Source: Epiperipatus broadwayi
Taxonomy: Eukaryota > Onychophora > Udeonychophora > Euonychophora > Peripatidae
Length of the DNA: 64,000 nt
NCBI GenBank assembly: GCA_028023455.1
Contig: JAQFVV010000518.1
Location: forward strand, 124,001-188,000
Direction of reading: 5' to 3'
The translations under genes and the position numbers were made by a program. The notes under the pieces are model-generated. The model saw only the letters and a list, made by a program, of their open reading frames with translations, had not been told where the DNA came from and did not search any database. Below are positions 27,601-39,534 of this stretch, piece by piece (the stretch's first letter is position 1; each line of letters begins with the position of its first letter).

Positions 27601-28489
27601 AAACCGTTAGCATCACAATTCCTAGTCTATTAGGCACTAAAACATAGGCTTTTTTATCATTCCACTTTTTATCTTGAAATTGTTTTTATCAATCGTTTAA
27701 TCAATATTATCAGCAATGTTTAAAAATGCAATCGTGGATTATTTGATTAATCTGGATTATCCTGGGACTTTTATTCTGAGGTTAACATTATCTACTCATT
27801 CATTTATCAATCAATGTTGGAATAGTGGATGTATGTATTCGTTGTGGAATAGACATCAAAAAACTTTAAGAGTGTGCTTAGAAATTGTTAACAATTTGAA
27901 ACATACCTTTTAACTCCACTTTTATATTTGAACTGAACTTATAGGCAAAACAACTTCATTATTTATATGATTTATATTTAAATATTAAATCTCTTTAAAG
28001 TCAACGTTAATTTAAATGTATGATACTATAATAAATAATATAATAGGACAATAAATAGTCATATGCAAACATCAGATATGATAAAAATTTTAACTTGTTA
28101 TAATATGTTTGGTTTTTTATTGGTGAAGAAGGCTAATCCCAACAAGTCATTAATCTTCTCATATGTTTTCTCTTTGTATTCATTTCAAAGTTTTCTTGTG
28201 ATTTTTTTTTTTTAATGGAAATCAGTGGTTCTTCCAATTCTGCAACATTTTGTTTTTCTAAAAGTTGATCTATCACCTTTTATCTGCTTTTGGATTTAAC
28301 TAATACTTTGATTATTCATCTACTCATTTCTTTAACACTTCATCACCTTCCAGTAAAAAACACAATGATAAATTTTATTATCTAAAAATATTTTTGTTTT
28401 ATATATCTTATGATTATTTTATATAAAAATATTTCAACCATGTCTTACTAATCAGTCATCATTATCATCAATAGTATTCTTTCCTATTG
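21680..28489. other. Long AT-rich stretch without a supported gene
   Basis: It holds poly-A/T runs and many ATATAT-type stretches. A tandem duplication at 23349-23652 is listed separately. A short GC-richer patch at about 25410-25510 contains GTTTCCC twice and GACCTGTAGAGGTC. I recognise nothing else. Confidence 0.5.
23349..23652. repeat. Tandem duplication, about 177-bp period
   Basis: Units 23349-23480 and 23526-23652 share TATAAATT, GTACAGTAATTTT, TAATATAATCCACTTATTTT and ATAATGATTCTCAAAAG in the same order, differing by a few substitutions and small indels. Confidence 0.85.
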
Positions 28490-29615
28490 ATAAATTCAGA
28501 GAACACATTGCAAATTCATCCATTTCTCCAGTGCCATTTCTTCTTTGCCCAGATTTTTAATTCCATATATTTTCCCTATCTCTTATATCATCCAACAAGT
28601 TCAATATTTCCCATTCTTGTTTCCATTCTCCATTCTCTCCAAAACATCTTTCATTAAATTACTCTTTCTTTTTAATATATACCCAATTTAATTTCTCTTT
28701 CTATCTTTCATTTCCCCAATCAATCTTTTTTTTCCTTTTATTCTTTTCAAAACTTCTTCATTTGTCATTTTATTAATTCAATCAATATTGTTCATCTTTC
28801 TCCTTGGCCACATCTCAAAATCTTCCAATTTGTTTTTAGCTTTTTTATTCATTCTCCACATTTTACAAACATACAATAGTGTATTTCATGTGTTTTTCTT
28901 AATTCTTTCTTCAAAAATCCACAACATACTTTATTTCTCTTAATAACTGCCTCCTTTGTTTACACTATACTTTTTTATATTCATCTTTACTTATTTCATC
29001 CTCACTTAACTAACTACTCAAATATCTATAGACATATACCAGTTCAACTATATTTTCATGAATTTCAACTTGTAGTCTTTGTCTTTTTCTGCCTATCCAT
29101 AAACTCTTGGACTTTTCAACATTAATCTTTATTCTATATTTTATATATTCTTTCTCCAATTTATTTAAAATATTTTGAAAATTTTTTTATCTTTAGCTAT
29201 AAGAGCCACATCATCTGAAAATTGTATTCATTTTATTATTCTACATCCACTATTAGTTTCTCCACATATCACCATATCTATCTAACATGTCTTTTAAATA
29301 AATATTAAAAGGCACAGGTGACATATAACATCTTATCTTATTCCTGTTACATATTCACTTTATCAGTCTTATTATTCTCCAATCAGTTTTTATTCTTTGT
29401 CCAATATATATATTCCAAATCAATCTTTTCTCTTTCCAAAATACTCCTTTATTTTTATAAGATCATCATAAGTTTATTCCAGCTTAATTTATCAAATGTT
29501 TTTTTTCCAAATTACTAATTCCTTTATCTTTTTTAATATATCTTTTAGCAATTGTTATAACAGCATCAATACTATCTTTTGTAATGTTTCCTCTCTGAAA
29601 ATCAGTCAAAATCCC
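28490..29615 (-). pseudogene. Decayed LINE reverse transcriptase fragment
   Basis: Piecewise translation of the minus strand, shifting among frames, gives a recognisable non-LTR RT order. First comes a finger region (QRGN then TKDSIDAV, about 29615-29560), then KTFDKLSWNKL at about 29500, and VPFNIYLKDM at about 29310-29280. The palm box FSDDVALIAKDKK follows (FSDD at 29210-29221), then KINVEKSKSLWIGRKRQ near 29100 and a distal IGYIL...LERMENG region near 28640. These are hallmarks of jockey/R4/RTE-type LINE RTs. Many stops and frameshifts interrupt it. No endonuclease domain or 3' tail was identified. It is an old, inactive fragment. Confidence 0.8.
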
Positions 29616-29746
29616 ATAATATAAAAATCAAAAATTTAAATAAAGGTATGTTTACTTAAAATAGTACAAAAATTAAAAATATATGCATGCATAAAATGAT
29701 TACTTATTATATAATTATTAACAAAGCATCAAAAAAGGCAAGCGCT

Positions 29747-29830
29747 GTTAGCCGAGAGGTCAGCACAGCTGACTTGCAAGCAAGCAGTTGGTTGCAGATG
29801 GTTGTTGCAGGTTCGCCTCCTGTCCGATGC
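29747..29830 (+). other. tRNA-like segment, probable SINE head
   Basis: TTAGCCGAGAGGT at 29748-29760 resembles a pol III A box and GGTTCGCCTCC at 29810-29820 a B box, 62 bp apart as in tRNAs with a long variable arm. The island is much more GC-rich than its flanks. I could not fold a good acceptor or anticodon stem, so this is more likely the tRNA-derived head of a SINE or a tRNA pseudogene than a working tRNA. Confidence 0.5.
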
Positions 29831-29959
29831 TATGACATATGGAAGAAAAAATTAAAAATTAATATTAAGCAGAAAAGACACTGTGAACGAGTGGCATAGC
29901 TAAATTTTTTGGATCCCTATATAAAATTAAAAAGAGACCGTTTTAATAGTTACAACATA

Positions 29960-30200
29960 TATATTAATTATAAGAGATTTGAACAAAGATTTTGAAGCTC
30001 CCTTCAGTTATCCACTCTATCTCATCCAGCCAATACACATGACCACACACATGTGAAAAAGATAAATGATCTCCAATATATGTATTTTGTGCTGAACCAG
30101 CACTCATCAGTTCATCCAGATTATCATTTCCCACACACACACACACACATATATATATATAATCAGTGCTCAGTTTATATTAAGATAGCAAATCTTTAAA
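29960..30200 (-). mobile_element. SINE-like element with hammerhead motif (copy 2)
   Basis: On the minus strand this matches the copy at 2300-2530 in order: GATTTGCTATC, AACTGAGCACTGATTA, an (AT)n-(GT)n tract, GATAATCTGGA, the hammerhead core, GTGGTCATGTG, GATGAGATAGAGTGGAT (A-box-like) and GTTCAAATC (B-box-like, about 29979-29987). Unlike copy 1, no inverted arm is evident. It has no coding capacity. Confidence 0.75.
30068..30122 (-). ncRNA. Hammerhead ribozyme motif, one core base changed
   Basis: Minus strand: core CTGATGA (30110-30104) is intact. Stem II GTGCT/AGCAC pairs perfectly around a five-base loop (30103-30089). The next core element reads AAAA instead of GAAA (30088-30085). A two-base-pair stem III with a four-base loop follows, then the expected cleavage site after A30077. 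In stem I, AGAT (30072-30069) pairs with ATCT (30121-30118), but the inner part is only TT/AA. The G-to-A change in the core predicts loss of activity. Confidence 0.65.
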
Positions 30201-30204
30201 AATA

Positions 30205-33200
30205 TAACATATATATATATATATAATTTTATTATCAGTCTTTCATTTAAAGAGCATTGAACAAATGACCAATAAGATCCAGGTGTCTATAGTCATTGTT
30301 TTGACTTGCTTCCATTCTGGATTCAATCTATCTCAGTAATAACAAACAAAGGATTTGTGTAATCCATTTTATAGCTAAATACATTGAGCCATTTTCTAGT
30401 AATTGCCTTTCATCAGCAGTGCCAAATCATCAACATATCAACTATAAATTTACATGTAACTAGTGTGAATATATATATATATTGAAACATTCAGTTTCAT
30501 CCATCTGCCCATTTCACTTATTTTACCCACACATCTATCCATATGCCAGGTTTAAACCCTCTCAGAGTACCCATTTAAATGTCAAATTATTATATATGTG
30601 GAATCACGTATATATATGCAAGTGATATGTCTGTAATTTAATAGTATATGTATATTACAGATATGTATATTCATTTTATAAATATTTCTAGTTTGAAAAA
30701 ATATTTTAGTTAAATTATTTAGACAATTTTATTGATTTATTATTGAAATCACATATGTATATTTCCTGTTATTCTACACATATGATTATAAAATTAGTCT
30801 TCTACTAATTATGAAGAAATTTCATCAAAATAACATTTGATCTTGTAAACAGATTTTAAAGTAGGTCACACATTGATCCTAAAATAGTGTGGACTTTATT
30901 TGTTAAATGTAAAATGTTAATAACAAAATAATGCAGGAAAACAAAATCTAAATTACTTGTTATAACTAAAATTGTTTTTCTAAAATAAATAAATGAGTTC
31001 TTCTAATGGTTGTAACTATTAAATATGATTTGCTAAAATAAATAAATGGACTTTTCAGCTACATTCAAGCTCATAAAAATTAACAGGTGGACAGAGTTTA
31101 AAAAGTATAAATACTAAAAGTTTTGTTACCAAGATATAGATCATATATGTATATTAAGTGAACTGTAAGCCGAACACACGCCGGTTTTACCTTCAAAATG
31201 ATCAAGTAGGATGGCGATATTTCACCGCCTCTTCTCACTGTGAATGGAGAACTCTGTGGTCCAATAAAACCTAATGCCATACACCAGCAAAGTGAAGCAG
31301 CCCACGGTAAATCTCTATTAGCTTTAAATCATCATCAAAAGTGTCAAATTAATATTCTCCCAAGTGCTCCAGAACTAACTGCAATGGAAACTGAATGGTA
31401 AATTTTCTCTCAGAGCTTTGTTTATAAACTGTGACTTTCGTTTCTTTCTTTTAAAAGCTAGCTATTTATTAAATCTGCCTTTCCCAAACACCTTTACTAA
31501 AATCTACAAAGAAGATTGTTAAATACTAAATATTGCCTGATTGTAAAATGCTAAATCTTGTCTGATTGTAAAACTAGAATTCTCTTTTTAAAATGTAAAA
31601 CTTGAATTCTTCTTTAAAATGTAAAACTCTAATAATCTATTTTAAATTTATAATTTCCTGCGGTCTTTTATGCCTATTTCTAAAATCTATTCAATTTATT
31701 CTATGATTTTATCATTTTAATATTATATGTAGTTAATATGCCAAATGACTCAAAACCGCAAGTATTTATAAATATAATTTTAGCTTATCGATTTGCGAAG
31801 ATAATTTCAAATCTTCACTATAATAAATATTAAATAATTGAATTATTATTCTTCATTCTCACTCACTGTTTCGAGATCATATTATTATTTTACTGATTAA
31901 GTTTTGGGTATTAATATTACAATAATCAGTTATCTAGTTATTTTGTGTAGTTTGCTTAATTCTAGTTGTGGATTATAACTATTTATATATATATATATAA
32001 CTTGTATATCATCGGAACTAGCCACAGAGATACTCTCAAAGCATATTTTAATGTTTTACTCATAATGACCCCACAAATATGCTTTATCCTTCTTAGATTT
32101 ATATATGTTGAGATGTAGGTGATAATATCAAACTAGGTTATTAATTAAGTTAGTCCCTAAATAGTATATTTGAAATACTAAATTTGAGAACTGGATTGTA
32201 TAGATATGCAAATAAACGCTATCTAATTTTAAGGCACAGTAATATAAGTTTATGCAATCATGTTATATATATGTATAAGTTGTGGATGAGTCCTTACAAA
32301 GTACGCAATGTACACTTATCTGCTTGCTGCATGATTATTGATGATGTGCTGGTGGAAGCCACACTCATCCACTTTAGTTTGGGTTCAAGCACACCTTTAG
32401 AACTAGAGCACAAGGACCTAGATTATTCATAATGCTTATCCGACTACCTGAACTACTGATGTTCTTATTTGTGGCAAGTTGAGTGGTTTTAGGGCAAACC
32501 GAGTCTTTGAGACTGAAGCCTGTGAATAATGACCCATTTGCACCTTTTTGCTTAATTAATATTTTAATATGTGCCATAAAGGATATAGGTAAACCTATCA
32601 TAAGCCAGTTTTCTCTCCTTTTATATTAAATGCTTATCTAGCATTAGAGTATATCCTAATTAAGGTTAACACACTAACCTGCATATCGCTGAGCTTAATT
32701 ACATGCTTGAATTAACTTTGTATAGATAGACACCATAAGAGCGCTATTATAGTTAGTTATATAACTTTGGCTATAAAGTTCCATGTGATCTAGCAGACTA
32801 CAAAAGAGCTAGAAATTTGGCATATTAAGTTAGGCATAAAATCCAATACTTCACTGCACTTTATTAAACACTTATAATGAGATATGTAACATTGATCTCA
32901 TTAGTTATCTAATGCCTGCGAGTGTTATATCTCACGTTCCCATCATATAATTTTGTATGTTTTGATTTATTATTTGTTAATGTTTTATTAAATTGGTAAT
33001 ATTTAAAATCATAACTCGTTTGCATATTTTATTGTCTGTGAGTTCATTCTATCCAACTCTATATTTAATTGCACATACACCATTTCATATATATGTAGAT
33101 CAGTCTGTTAAGTTCTATATTTAATTACTTAGCCATATGTGTATATATACCTGACCAAATCAGTGATAGACTAGTTAATTTATGAGTCTCTTGTTCTACT

Positions 33201-33420
33201 GGGGGTGATTGCCAGACTGAGGGTACATTGAATGTCTGTGTACATTGAGAAATGACATCAGTAGTGTATTAAATCATTGAGCAGAGGTGAAAGGATTGAA
33301 TGTTGGTCAGATTCTGGATCCCAGTATCCGGATTTGATCAGCTTTAGTGTATTTTGTCTGTGTTCTAGTTTTTGTTGCATGGAGGGACAATTCTTAGCAT
33401 TACAATATATATATATATAT
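30205..33420. other. AT-rich DNA without a supported gene
   Basis: It includes several ATATAT runs. A GC-richer patch at about 31160-31310 has a 60-codon minus-strand ORF (31280-31098) that I do not recognise; it could be a fragment of an unknown repeat. No other structure was seen. Confidence 0.5.
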
Positions 33421-33424
33421 ATTG

Positions 33425-35810
33425 TGTCGGACGAAAGCTTTTTGATTCATCTATCAATCCATTCTAATACAGAGGGTACATATAATGAAGTTGTGGAAAA
33501 ATAAATATGAAAAGAGTGATTATACAGAAAGTGAATTATTGGTTTTTTATGCTGGGTTTGGGAAAAGATAAGGGGGATTTAGATATAAAGGTTATAGAGT
33601 TGACAAAAATTATGTTGTGGAAATGGGATAGAGCATATTATGGGTAAATTTAGAGTGGGGAATGTAAAAGAAAGTGGCTAACAGGTTTATCTGGGCATAA
33701 TTGCTGAGATATTCTTGACTTCGTTTAAGGAGAAGCCATAATTCATCACATCACATCACATGGAAAATTTGTTTACTGTGATCAGAAAAGATGATGATGA
33801 TGTTTTGCACCAACTAGACTCAGAGAGAAACAAGAGATCTTAAATTGTTTAGACAATTGAGACAAAAGCACAAAGACAAACAACAGCCAAATTAAGTTTA
33901 AACATATTTAATAAAATTTTATTCAGAGAAGAATAACTTGTAAGAAAAGTTTATAAGTTATAAAATATGATTAGCTCAGGTGTGTACCAGAAAGTCTAAA
34001 TGCAATGCTCTGGCAGATCTACTGATTCTCTAATAAACAAATTTAAAAGGGTGGAAGCAAATTTCATTCAGCAGAGGATTCATCCAAACATTGGTTTTCA
34101 CTTTCATATATTTAAACAATACGACCTTGAAATAGATCAAATCCACCAGCGCCGATGAACTTTTCGAGATCCAAGATTTGGTCAGACCCTGAATGTCCTT
34201 ATACTATGTTTAAAATAATGGTGATTGATCCACCTCAAGAACAACCCAAAAATATGATTGAAAGGAAGTAAAACAATTAAAAACTGCTGAATCCCAGCCA
34301 AATGATTGGTGAAAATTACTTTAAAATTAATAATTAAAGGTCTCAATAAGGGACAATTAAATAATTATAAAAACAGTTACGTCTGCCCCAGCATTTAAAG
34401 AAAATAAACATACAAACAAATTCTGAGTACACACTCTGATAAATTTAAAGCACACATAATAAATACCAAAAAGAAATCTATCGGAGAGTGCACATGAGTA
34501 CGAAATATTAAAAGTTTAAATACTCTAGCAGAATGAAGGTATTGCTCACCTGTAATTTAAAGAGGGATATATTTTATCTTCCTGCTGACAACTTATAAAG
34601 TTACAAAGAAAAACAATTCTAATTTCTGCCTTCAGAGATATAAGAACTGAAATTCCCACCTGCGGAAAATTAGACAATAAAATCGTCAGCCAAAAGATTT
34701 TGGAGGTTTAGCAATAGGGCAAACATAGAGTTTAAAATTAATTATTGTATATTAACCTAATTACAGGAAAACATTTAAAAGGCGTGACTGCCAAAGCATT
34801 TATAAAAATACATAAAAATAGAAAACTCACTCGTCACTCTCCAATAAACAAAAATTGAAAGCAACTTGGAATCTTAAAACTAAGATTCCAAGACATATTA
34901 CAAAATATTAGAAATCACAGCAAATATTAAATATGAGGCTATATTGTTTAGGGATTCATATTTATGATTAGATTTAGCAGAGATTTAATGAGAATTAATT
35001 TACCCTGGGAAAAATAAAAGCAAATACTTACCTTTTGGTAAAACACAGTTCGCGTAGAGTGCGCACTTTTACTTAAGTTTATTTTCAGGTTCTTCGACCA
35101 TGGCAAGGTAGATATAAAGAGGTTCCAGCTTCTTGTAGGTGTTTAAGGCATTACTGGAGCAAATTTGGAAGTCAGGGATCCATCTTTTGTTGAGTTAGCA
35201 AGCCATTCGGGTGGTAGTAACATGTAGAGAATTTTTCATCTTGTTGCAAGCAAAAAGATTTAAATAACAGCGAATTTCCTTTAAGAATTTAAATGTCCAT
35301 TGAGATAAACTTTCACTTGAGGAACAGCTTGTCTAGTGATGAATAATGAATTAACTAACTCTCCAAATTTTCAGGGCTATTTATACGTTGCTCCATTTCC
35401 CGTGAAACAGTTTCCTTGTTGTCCAATTTCTATGCCTTAGGCAGGGCAAATATTAATCTCCCACTCAATCTATCTAAGAATTCTACCCAGGGATTATTGA
35501 AATGAAAACAACTACATAAAAATCAAATCTCTGCTCTTTAAAATAAAAGCCACAGGAATGTAATTAGCTGGGTTGCTTGTTTTTTAATTAATTGATTTAA
35601 TGTAAAAATAGGCGGTATATGAAAACTATTTTAAAATAAATCGATAAACATTGAAATGAAGTGTTTTACATATAAACACTTGTATATTTTGATACACGTA
35701 TTCTCTTTTAAATAATAATAAAATTTAAACATTAAACGTTTAATGAAAATTAAAAGCTTAATAAATATTTTTGGTAATAACACCATTGAAACAGATTTCA
35801 ATTCGGTTCA
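33425..35810 (-). repeat. Left LTR (3' LTR in sense direction)
   Basis: It begins TGTCGGACGAAAGC and ends CGGTTCA on the plus strand and aligns with 37368-39512 at high identity. It differs by a block: 33478-33767 (about 290 bp) replaces about 28 bp of the other LTR. Several of the other differences are CG versus TG or CA. Confidence 0.9.
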
Positions 35811-36150
35811 ACTGCCTCAAAATGTGATCAAAAAAAAAACATTCCTGTAACTTTTTTTTTTTTAAAACTATAAACATTTTAAAAACATTCTTAGAAATTC
35901 GGCCAAACGTTTGCCTCGCACTCATGAAAAACAAAACAATATTTCATTTTAATCAAAACATTTCTCCATTCTCGTAATTTATTAACAAAATCTTTTTTAT
36001 TTTTATTAAAAACAATCCATCCAATTGCTAAATGCTGAACCCTTAACTTTTGTCCGGCGGTTCTTTTACTCCACTTACTAACTTAATGAAATAAGTTCCT
36101 TTCCCTCTCTTATATTTTCTTAGCTTATATAAATTTCTCTTGTCTCTTTC

Positions 36151-36894
36151 TCATTCTGTTCTATTTTCTAGTGCATATAATGGAATCTTTTTCTTAAAGA
36201 AACTTCCCAATTCTTCCTCCTTTCCTACTTTATTTTGGGGCATACTAGCAAAAAGAATTTTTTTATCTTCTACCCATTTTTCGAACATTTTACATAAGAT
36301 TGTTCTATAGATGGATTCTATTTCTGCTTTAAAATCATATTTCCTAATCTTTCTTTTAACTCTTTTCTTCTTTTCAAAACAAACAGTTATTGAAAACAAT
36401 TTATTTCTAGTTTCACTCGGAGACTCTTTTACCTGCTTTTCTGTTTTTACCTTATAACTTTCTTCTATTGCTTTATTTACATTTACTAAATTTTCCGCCA
36501 CACTTTCTGCTTGTAACGCATCTGTGCTTATTTCTAACTTTATTTCCACCTTCTCTGTCTTAACACTATTTTGTGCTACCTTAATTTCTATATCTTTTAT
36601 AACATCTACTTTTTCTACTTCTCGACTCTCTTTTTCTACTTCCTGAGTTTCTTCTACTCTTCCTGCTATTTCTCTTCTCATTTCTTTAATTTCCCTAATC
36701 ATTTTTTCCTTCATTGCCTGCTGGCCCTGCTTAACTTCACTAATTTCTTCCTTCATTTCTGCTTTAAATGCTGCCATCATTGCTTGCTGACTTTTTTTGA
36801 ATTCACTCATATCCTCCTTCATTTCTATTACCAACTTCATCAACATCTTCATCATCATCTGAGACTCACTCTCTTCTTTGTTAACTATTCCCAT
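36151..36894 (-). CDS. Hypothetical coiled-coil protein, gag-like position (247 aa)
   Basis: This is an uninterrupted 247-residue ORF. Residues about 10-110 are strongly charged with heptad-like spacing (MKMLMKLVIEMKEDMSEFK, then KAEMKEEISEVKQGQQAMK), predicting a long coiled coil. A Glu/Lys/Val-rich middle follows, then a basic segment (KKKRVKRKIRKYDFK) before a C-terminal part with aromatic residues. No zinc knuckle, protease or RT motif is present. It lies about 440 bp downstream, in the sense direction, from the primer-binding-like site, where gag normally sits. Oligomerisation plus a basic patch would suit an RNA-packaging protein, but that is inference. It remains open although the LTRs have diverged, which may indicate past selection. 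Its start was chosen because the methionine is the first in the frame. I do not recognise the family. Confidence 0.7.
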   Translation of the reverse strand: MGIVNKEESESQMMMKMLMKLVIEMKEDMSEFKKSQQAMMAAFKAEMKEEISEVKQGQQAMKEKMIREIKEMRREIAGRVEETQEVEKESREVEKVDVIKDIEIKVAQNSVKTEKVEIKLEISTDALQAESVAENLVNVNKAIEESYKVKTEKQVKESPSETRNKLFSITVCFEKKKRVKRKIRKYDFKAEIESIYRTILCKMFEKWVEDKKILFASMPQNKVGKEEELGSFFKKKIPLYALENRTE

Positions 36895-37334
36895 TTTCGC
36901 ACCACACTAAATTTGCAATACTAACTTCTTAAAAAAATCTAAAAATCTAAAAGCAAATAAAATGCCATTTACTGTTTTCTATAAATTATTTCATAACAAA
37001 GACAAACTATATTTAACTCTTCAAAAAAAATTAACTTAGACAGACTTTTTAGAAAATACTCTTTTTACAGTTTCAAAATTATTTCATATAAAAGAAGATG
37101 AACTATATTTAACTCTTCAAATAAAATTACTCCGACAGACTTTTTGAAAATATACTTTCCAAGTTTCTAAATTATTTCATTAAAAGGAAGACGAACCCCA
37201 TTCTACCAAACTGCTCCAAAATACATGCAATAATTAACAAAAATCGAACCTCCACCTACTAGATCTTGCCTCTTACACCTGAAATCTTTCTCAATTGTCT
37301 AACAAAATCTCACATAAAGTTTTAATGTCGGCTT

Positions 37335-37352
37335 CCACGTTTGGTTGCACCA
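37335..37352 (-). promoter_or_regulatory. Primer-binding-site-like sequence
   Basis: The minus strand reads TGGTGCAACCAAACGTGG, starting with the TGG expected opposite a tRNA CCA end. It lies about 15 bp from the right LTR boundary, a larger gap than usual. The primer tRNA is not identified. Confidence 0.55.
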
Positions 37353-37367
37353 AAAATTCCTATTATT

Positions 37368-39512
37368 TGCCGGATGAAAGCTTTTCGATTCATCTATCAA
37401 TCCATTCTAATACAGAGGGTGCCACCAGACCACTACGTGTCTGGAATATTTGTTTACTGTGATCAGAAAAGATGATGATGATGGTTTGGCTGACTACACT
37501 CAGGGAGAAACAAGAGATCTTAAATTGTTTAGACAATTGAGACAAAAGCACAAAGACAAACATCAGCCAAATTAAGTTTAAACATATTTAATAAAATTTT
37601 ATTCAGAGAAGAATAACTTGTAAGAAAAGTTTATAAGTTAACAAATATGATTAGCTCAGATGTGTACCAGAAAGACTAAATGCAATGCTCTGGCAGATCT
37701 ACTGATTCTCTAATAAACAAATTTAAAAGGGTGGAAGCAAATTTCATTCAGCAGAGGATTCATCCAAACATTGGTTTTCGCTTTCAGATATTTAAACAAT
37801 ACATCCTTGAAATAGATCAAAGTCACCAGTGCCGATGAGCTTTTCGAGATCCAAGATTTGGTCAGACCCTGAATGTCCTTATATCAGTATGAACTGCACC
37901 TATTACTACGTTTAAAATAATGGTGATTGATTCACCTCAAGAACAACTGAAAAATATGATTGAAAGGAAGTAAAACAATTAAAAACTTGTGAATCCCAGC
38001 CAAACGATGGGCAAAAATTACTTTAAAATTAATAATTAAAGGTCTCAATAAGGGACAAGTAAATAATTATAAAAACAGTTACGTCTGCCCCAGCATTTAA
38101 AGAAAATAAACATACAAACAAATTTTGAGTACACACTCTGATAAATTTAAAGCACACATAATAAATACCAAAAAGAAATCTATCGGAGAGTGCACATGAG
38201 TACGAAATATTAAAAGTTTAAATACTCTAGCAGAACGAAGGTATTGTTCACCTGTAATTTAAAGAGGGATATATTTTATCTTCCTGCTGGCAACTTATAA
38301 AATTACAAAGAAAAACAATTCTAATTTCTGCCTTCAGAGATATAAGAACTGAAATCCCCACCTGCGGAAAATTAGACAATAAAGTCATCAGCCAAAAGAT
38401 TTTGGAGATTTAACAATAGGGCAAACATAGAGTTTAAAATTAATTATTGAATACTAACCTAATTACAGGTAAGCATTTAAAAGGCATGATTGCCAAAGCA
38501 TTTATAAAAATACATAAAAATAGAAAACTCACTCGCCACTCTCCAATAAACAAAAATTGAAAGCAACTTGGAATCTTAAAACTAAGATTCCAAGACATAT
38601 TAAAAAATATTAGAAATCACAGAAAATATTAAATATGAGGCTATATTGTTTAGGAATACATATTTATGATTAGATTGAGCGGAGATTTAATGAGAATTAA
38701 TTTACCCTGGGAAGAATAAAAGCAAATACTTACTTTTCGGTAAAACACAGTTTGCGTAGAGTGTGTACTTTTACTTAAGTTCATTTTCAGGTTCTTTGAC
38801 CATGGCAAGGTAGATGTAAAGAGGTTCAAGATTCTTGTAGGTGTTTAAGGCATTACTGGAGCAAATTTGGAAGTCAGGGATCCGTTTTTTGTTGAGTTAG
38901 CAAGCCATTCAGGTGGTGGTAACACATATAGAATTTTTCATCTTGTTGCAAGCAAAAGAATTTAAATAACAGCGAATTTCCTTTAAGAATTTAAGTGTCC
39001 ATTGAGATAAACTTTCACTTGAGGAACAGCTTGTCTAGTGATGAATAATGAATTAACTAACTCTCCAAATTTTCAGGGCTATTTATACGTTGCTCCATTT
39101 CCCGTGAAACACTTTCCTTGTTGTCCAATTTCTATGCCTTAGGCAGGGCAAATATTAATCTCCCATTCAATCTATCTAAGAATTCTACCCAGGGATTATT
39201 GAAATAAAAACAACTTCATAAAAATCAAATCTCCGCTCTTTAAAATAAAAGCCACAGGAATGTAAATAGCTAGGTTGCTTGTTTTTTAATTAATTGATTT
39301 AAAGTAAAAACAAGTGGTATATGAAAACTATTTTAAAATAAATCGATAAACATTAAAATGAAGCGTTTTACATATAAACGCTTGTGTATTTTGATACACG
39401 TATTCTTTTTTAAATAATAATAAAATTTAAACATTAAACGTTTAATAAAAATTAAAAGCTTAATAAATATTTTTGGTAATAACACCTTTGAAACGGATTT
39501 CAATTCGGTTCA
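37368..39512 (-). repeat. Right LTR (5' LTR in sense direction)
   Basis: 2,145 bp, TGCCGGATGAAAGC to CGGTTCA on the plus strand. It is the direct-repeat partner of 33425-35810 and is immediately followed by (AT)n. Confidence 0.9.
39079..39088 (-). promoter_or_regulatory. TATA-box-like motif in the 5' LTR
   Basis: The minus strand reads GTATAAATAG. The same motif is kept in the other LTR at about 35378-35387. It is consistent with a pol II promoter in the LTR. Confidence 0.55.
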
Positions 39513-39534
39513 ATATATATATATATATATATTG
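39513..39534. repeat. (AT)n microsatellite at the LTR element's right border
   Basis: ATAT run directly adjoining the LTR end, matched by ATAT at the left border. Confidence 0.9.

Larger units (their letters stand above)
33425..39512 (-). mobile_element. Non-autonomous LTR retrotransposon with one coiled-coil ORF
   Basis: Two direct repeats of about 2.1-2.4 kb flank an internal region of about 1.56 kb, and the whole sits between (AT)n tracts (33406-33422 and 39513-39532). The minus strand is inferred as sense from a primer-binding-site-like TGGTGCAACC beside the right LTR, a TATA-type motif in each LTR, and the ORF direction. RT, protease, RNase H and integrase are absent, so mobility would require enzymes from another element. 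This is a large-LTR, short-internal arrangement of the kind called LARD or TRIM in other genomes. Confidence 0.85.

Noticed and set aside
29747-29830. Functional tRNA gene
   Set aside because: Boxes are present but acceptor, D and anticodon stems do not form properly.
30395-30415. CTGATGA on the minus strand near 30405
   Set aside because: No GAAA at the right distance and no pairing stems.
31098-31280. 60-codon minus-strand frame in a GC-richer patch
   Set aside because: Looks protein-like over 40 residues but I could not assign it; too short to call.
36571-36924. 117-codon plus-strand frame rich in Phe, His and Cys
   Set aside because: Antisense shadow of the minus-strand coiled-coil ORF.
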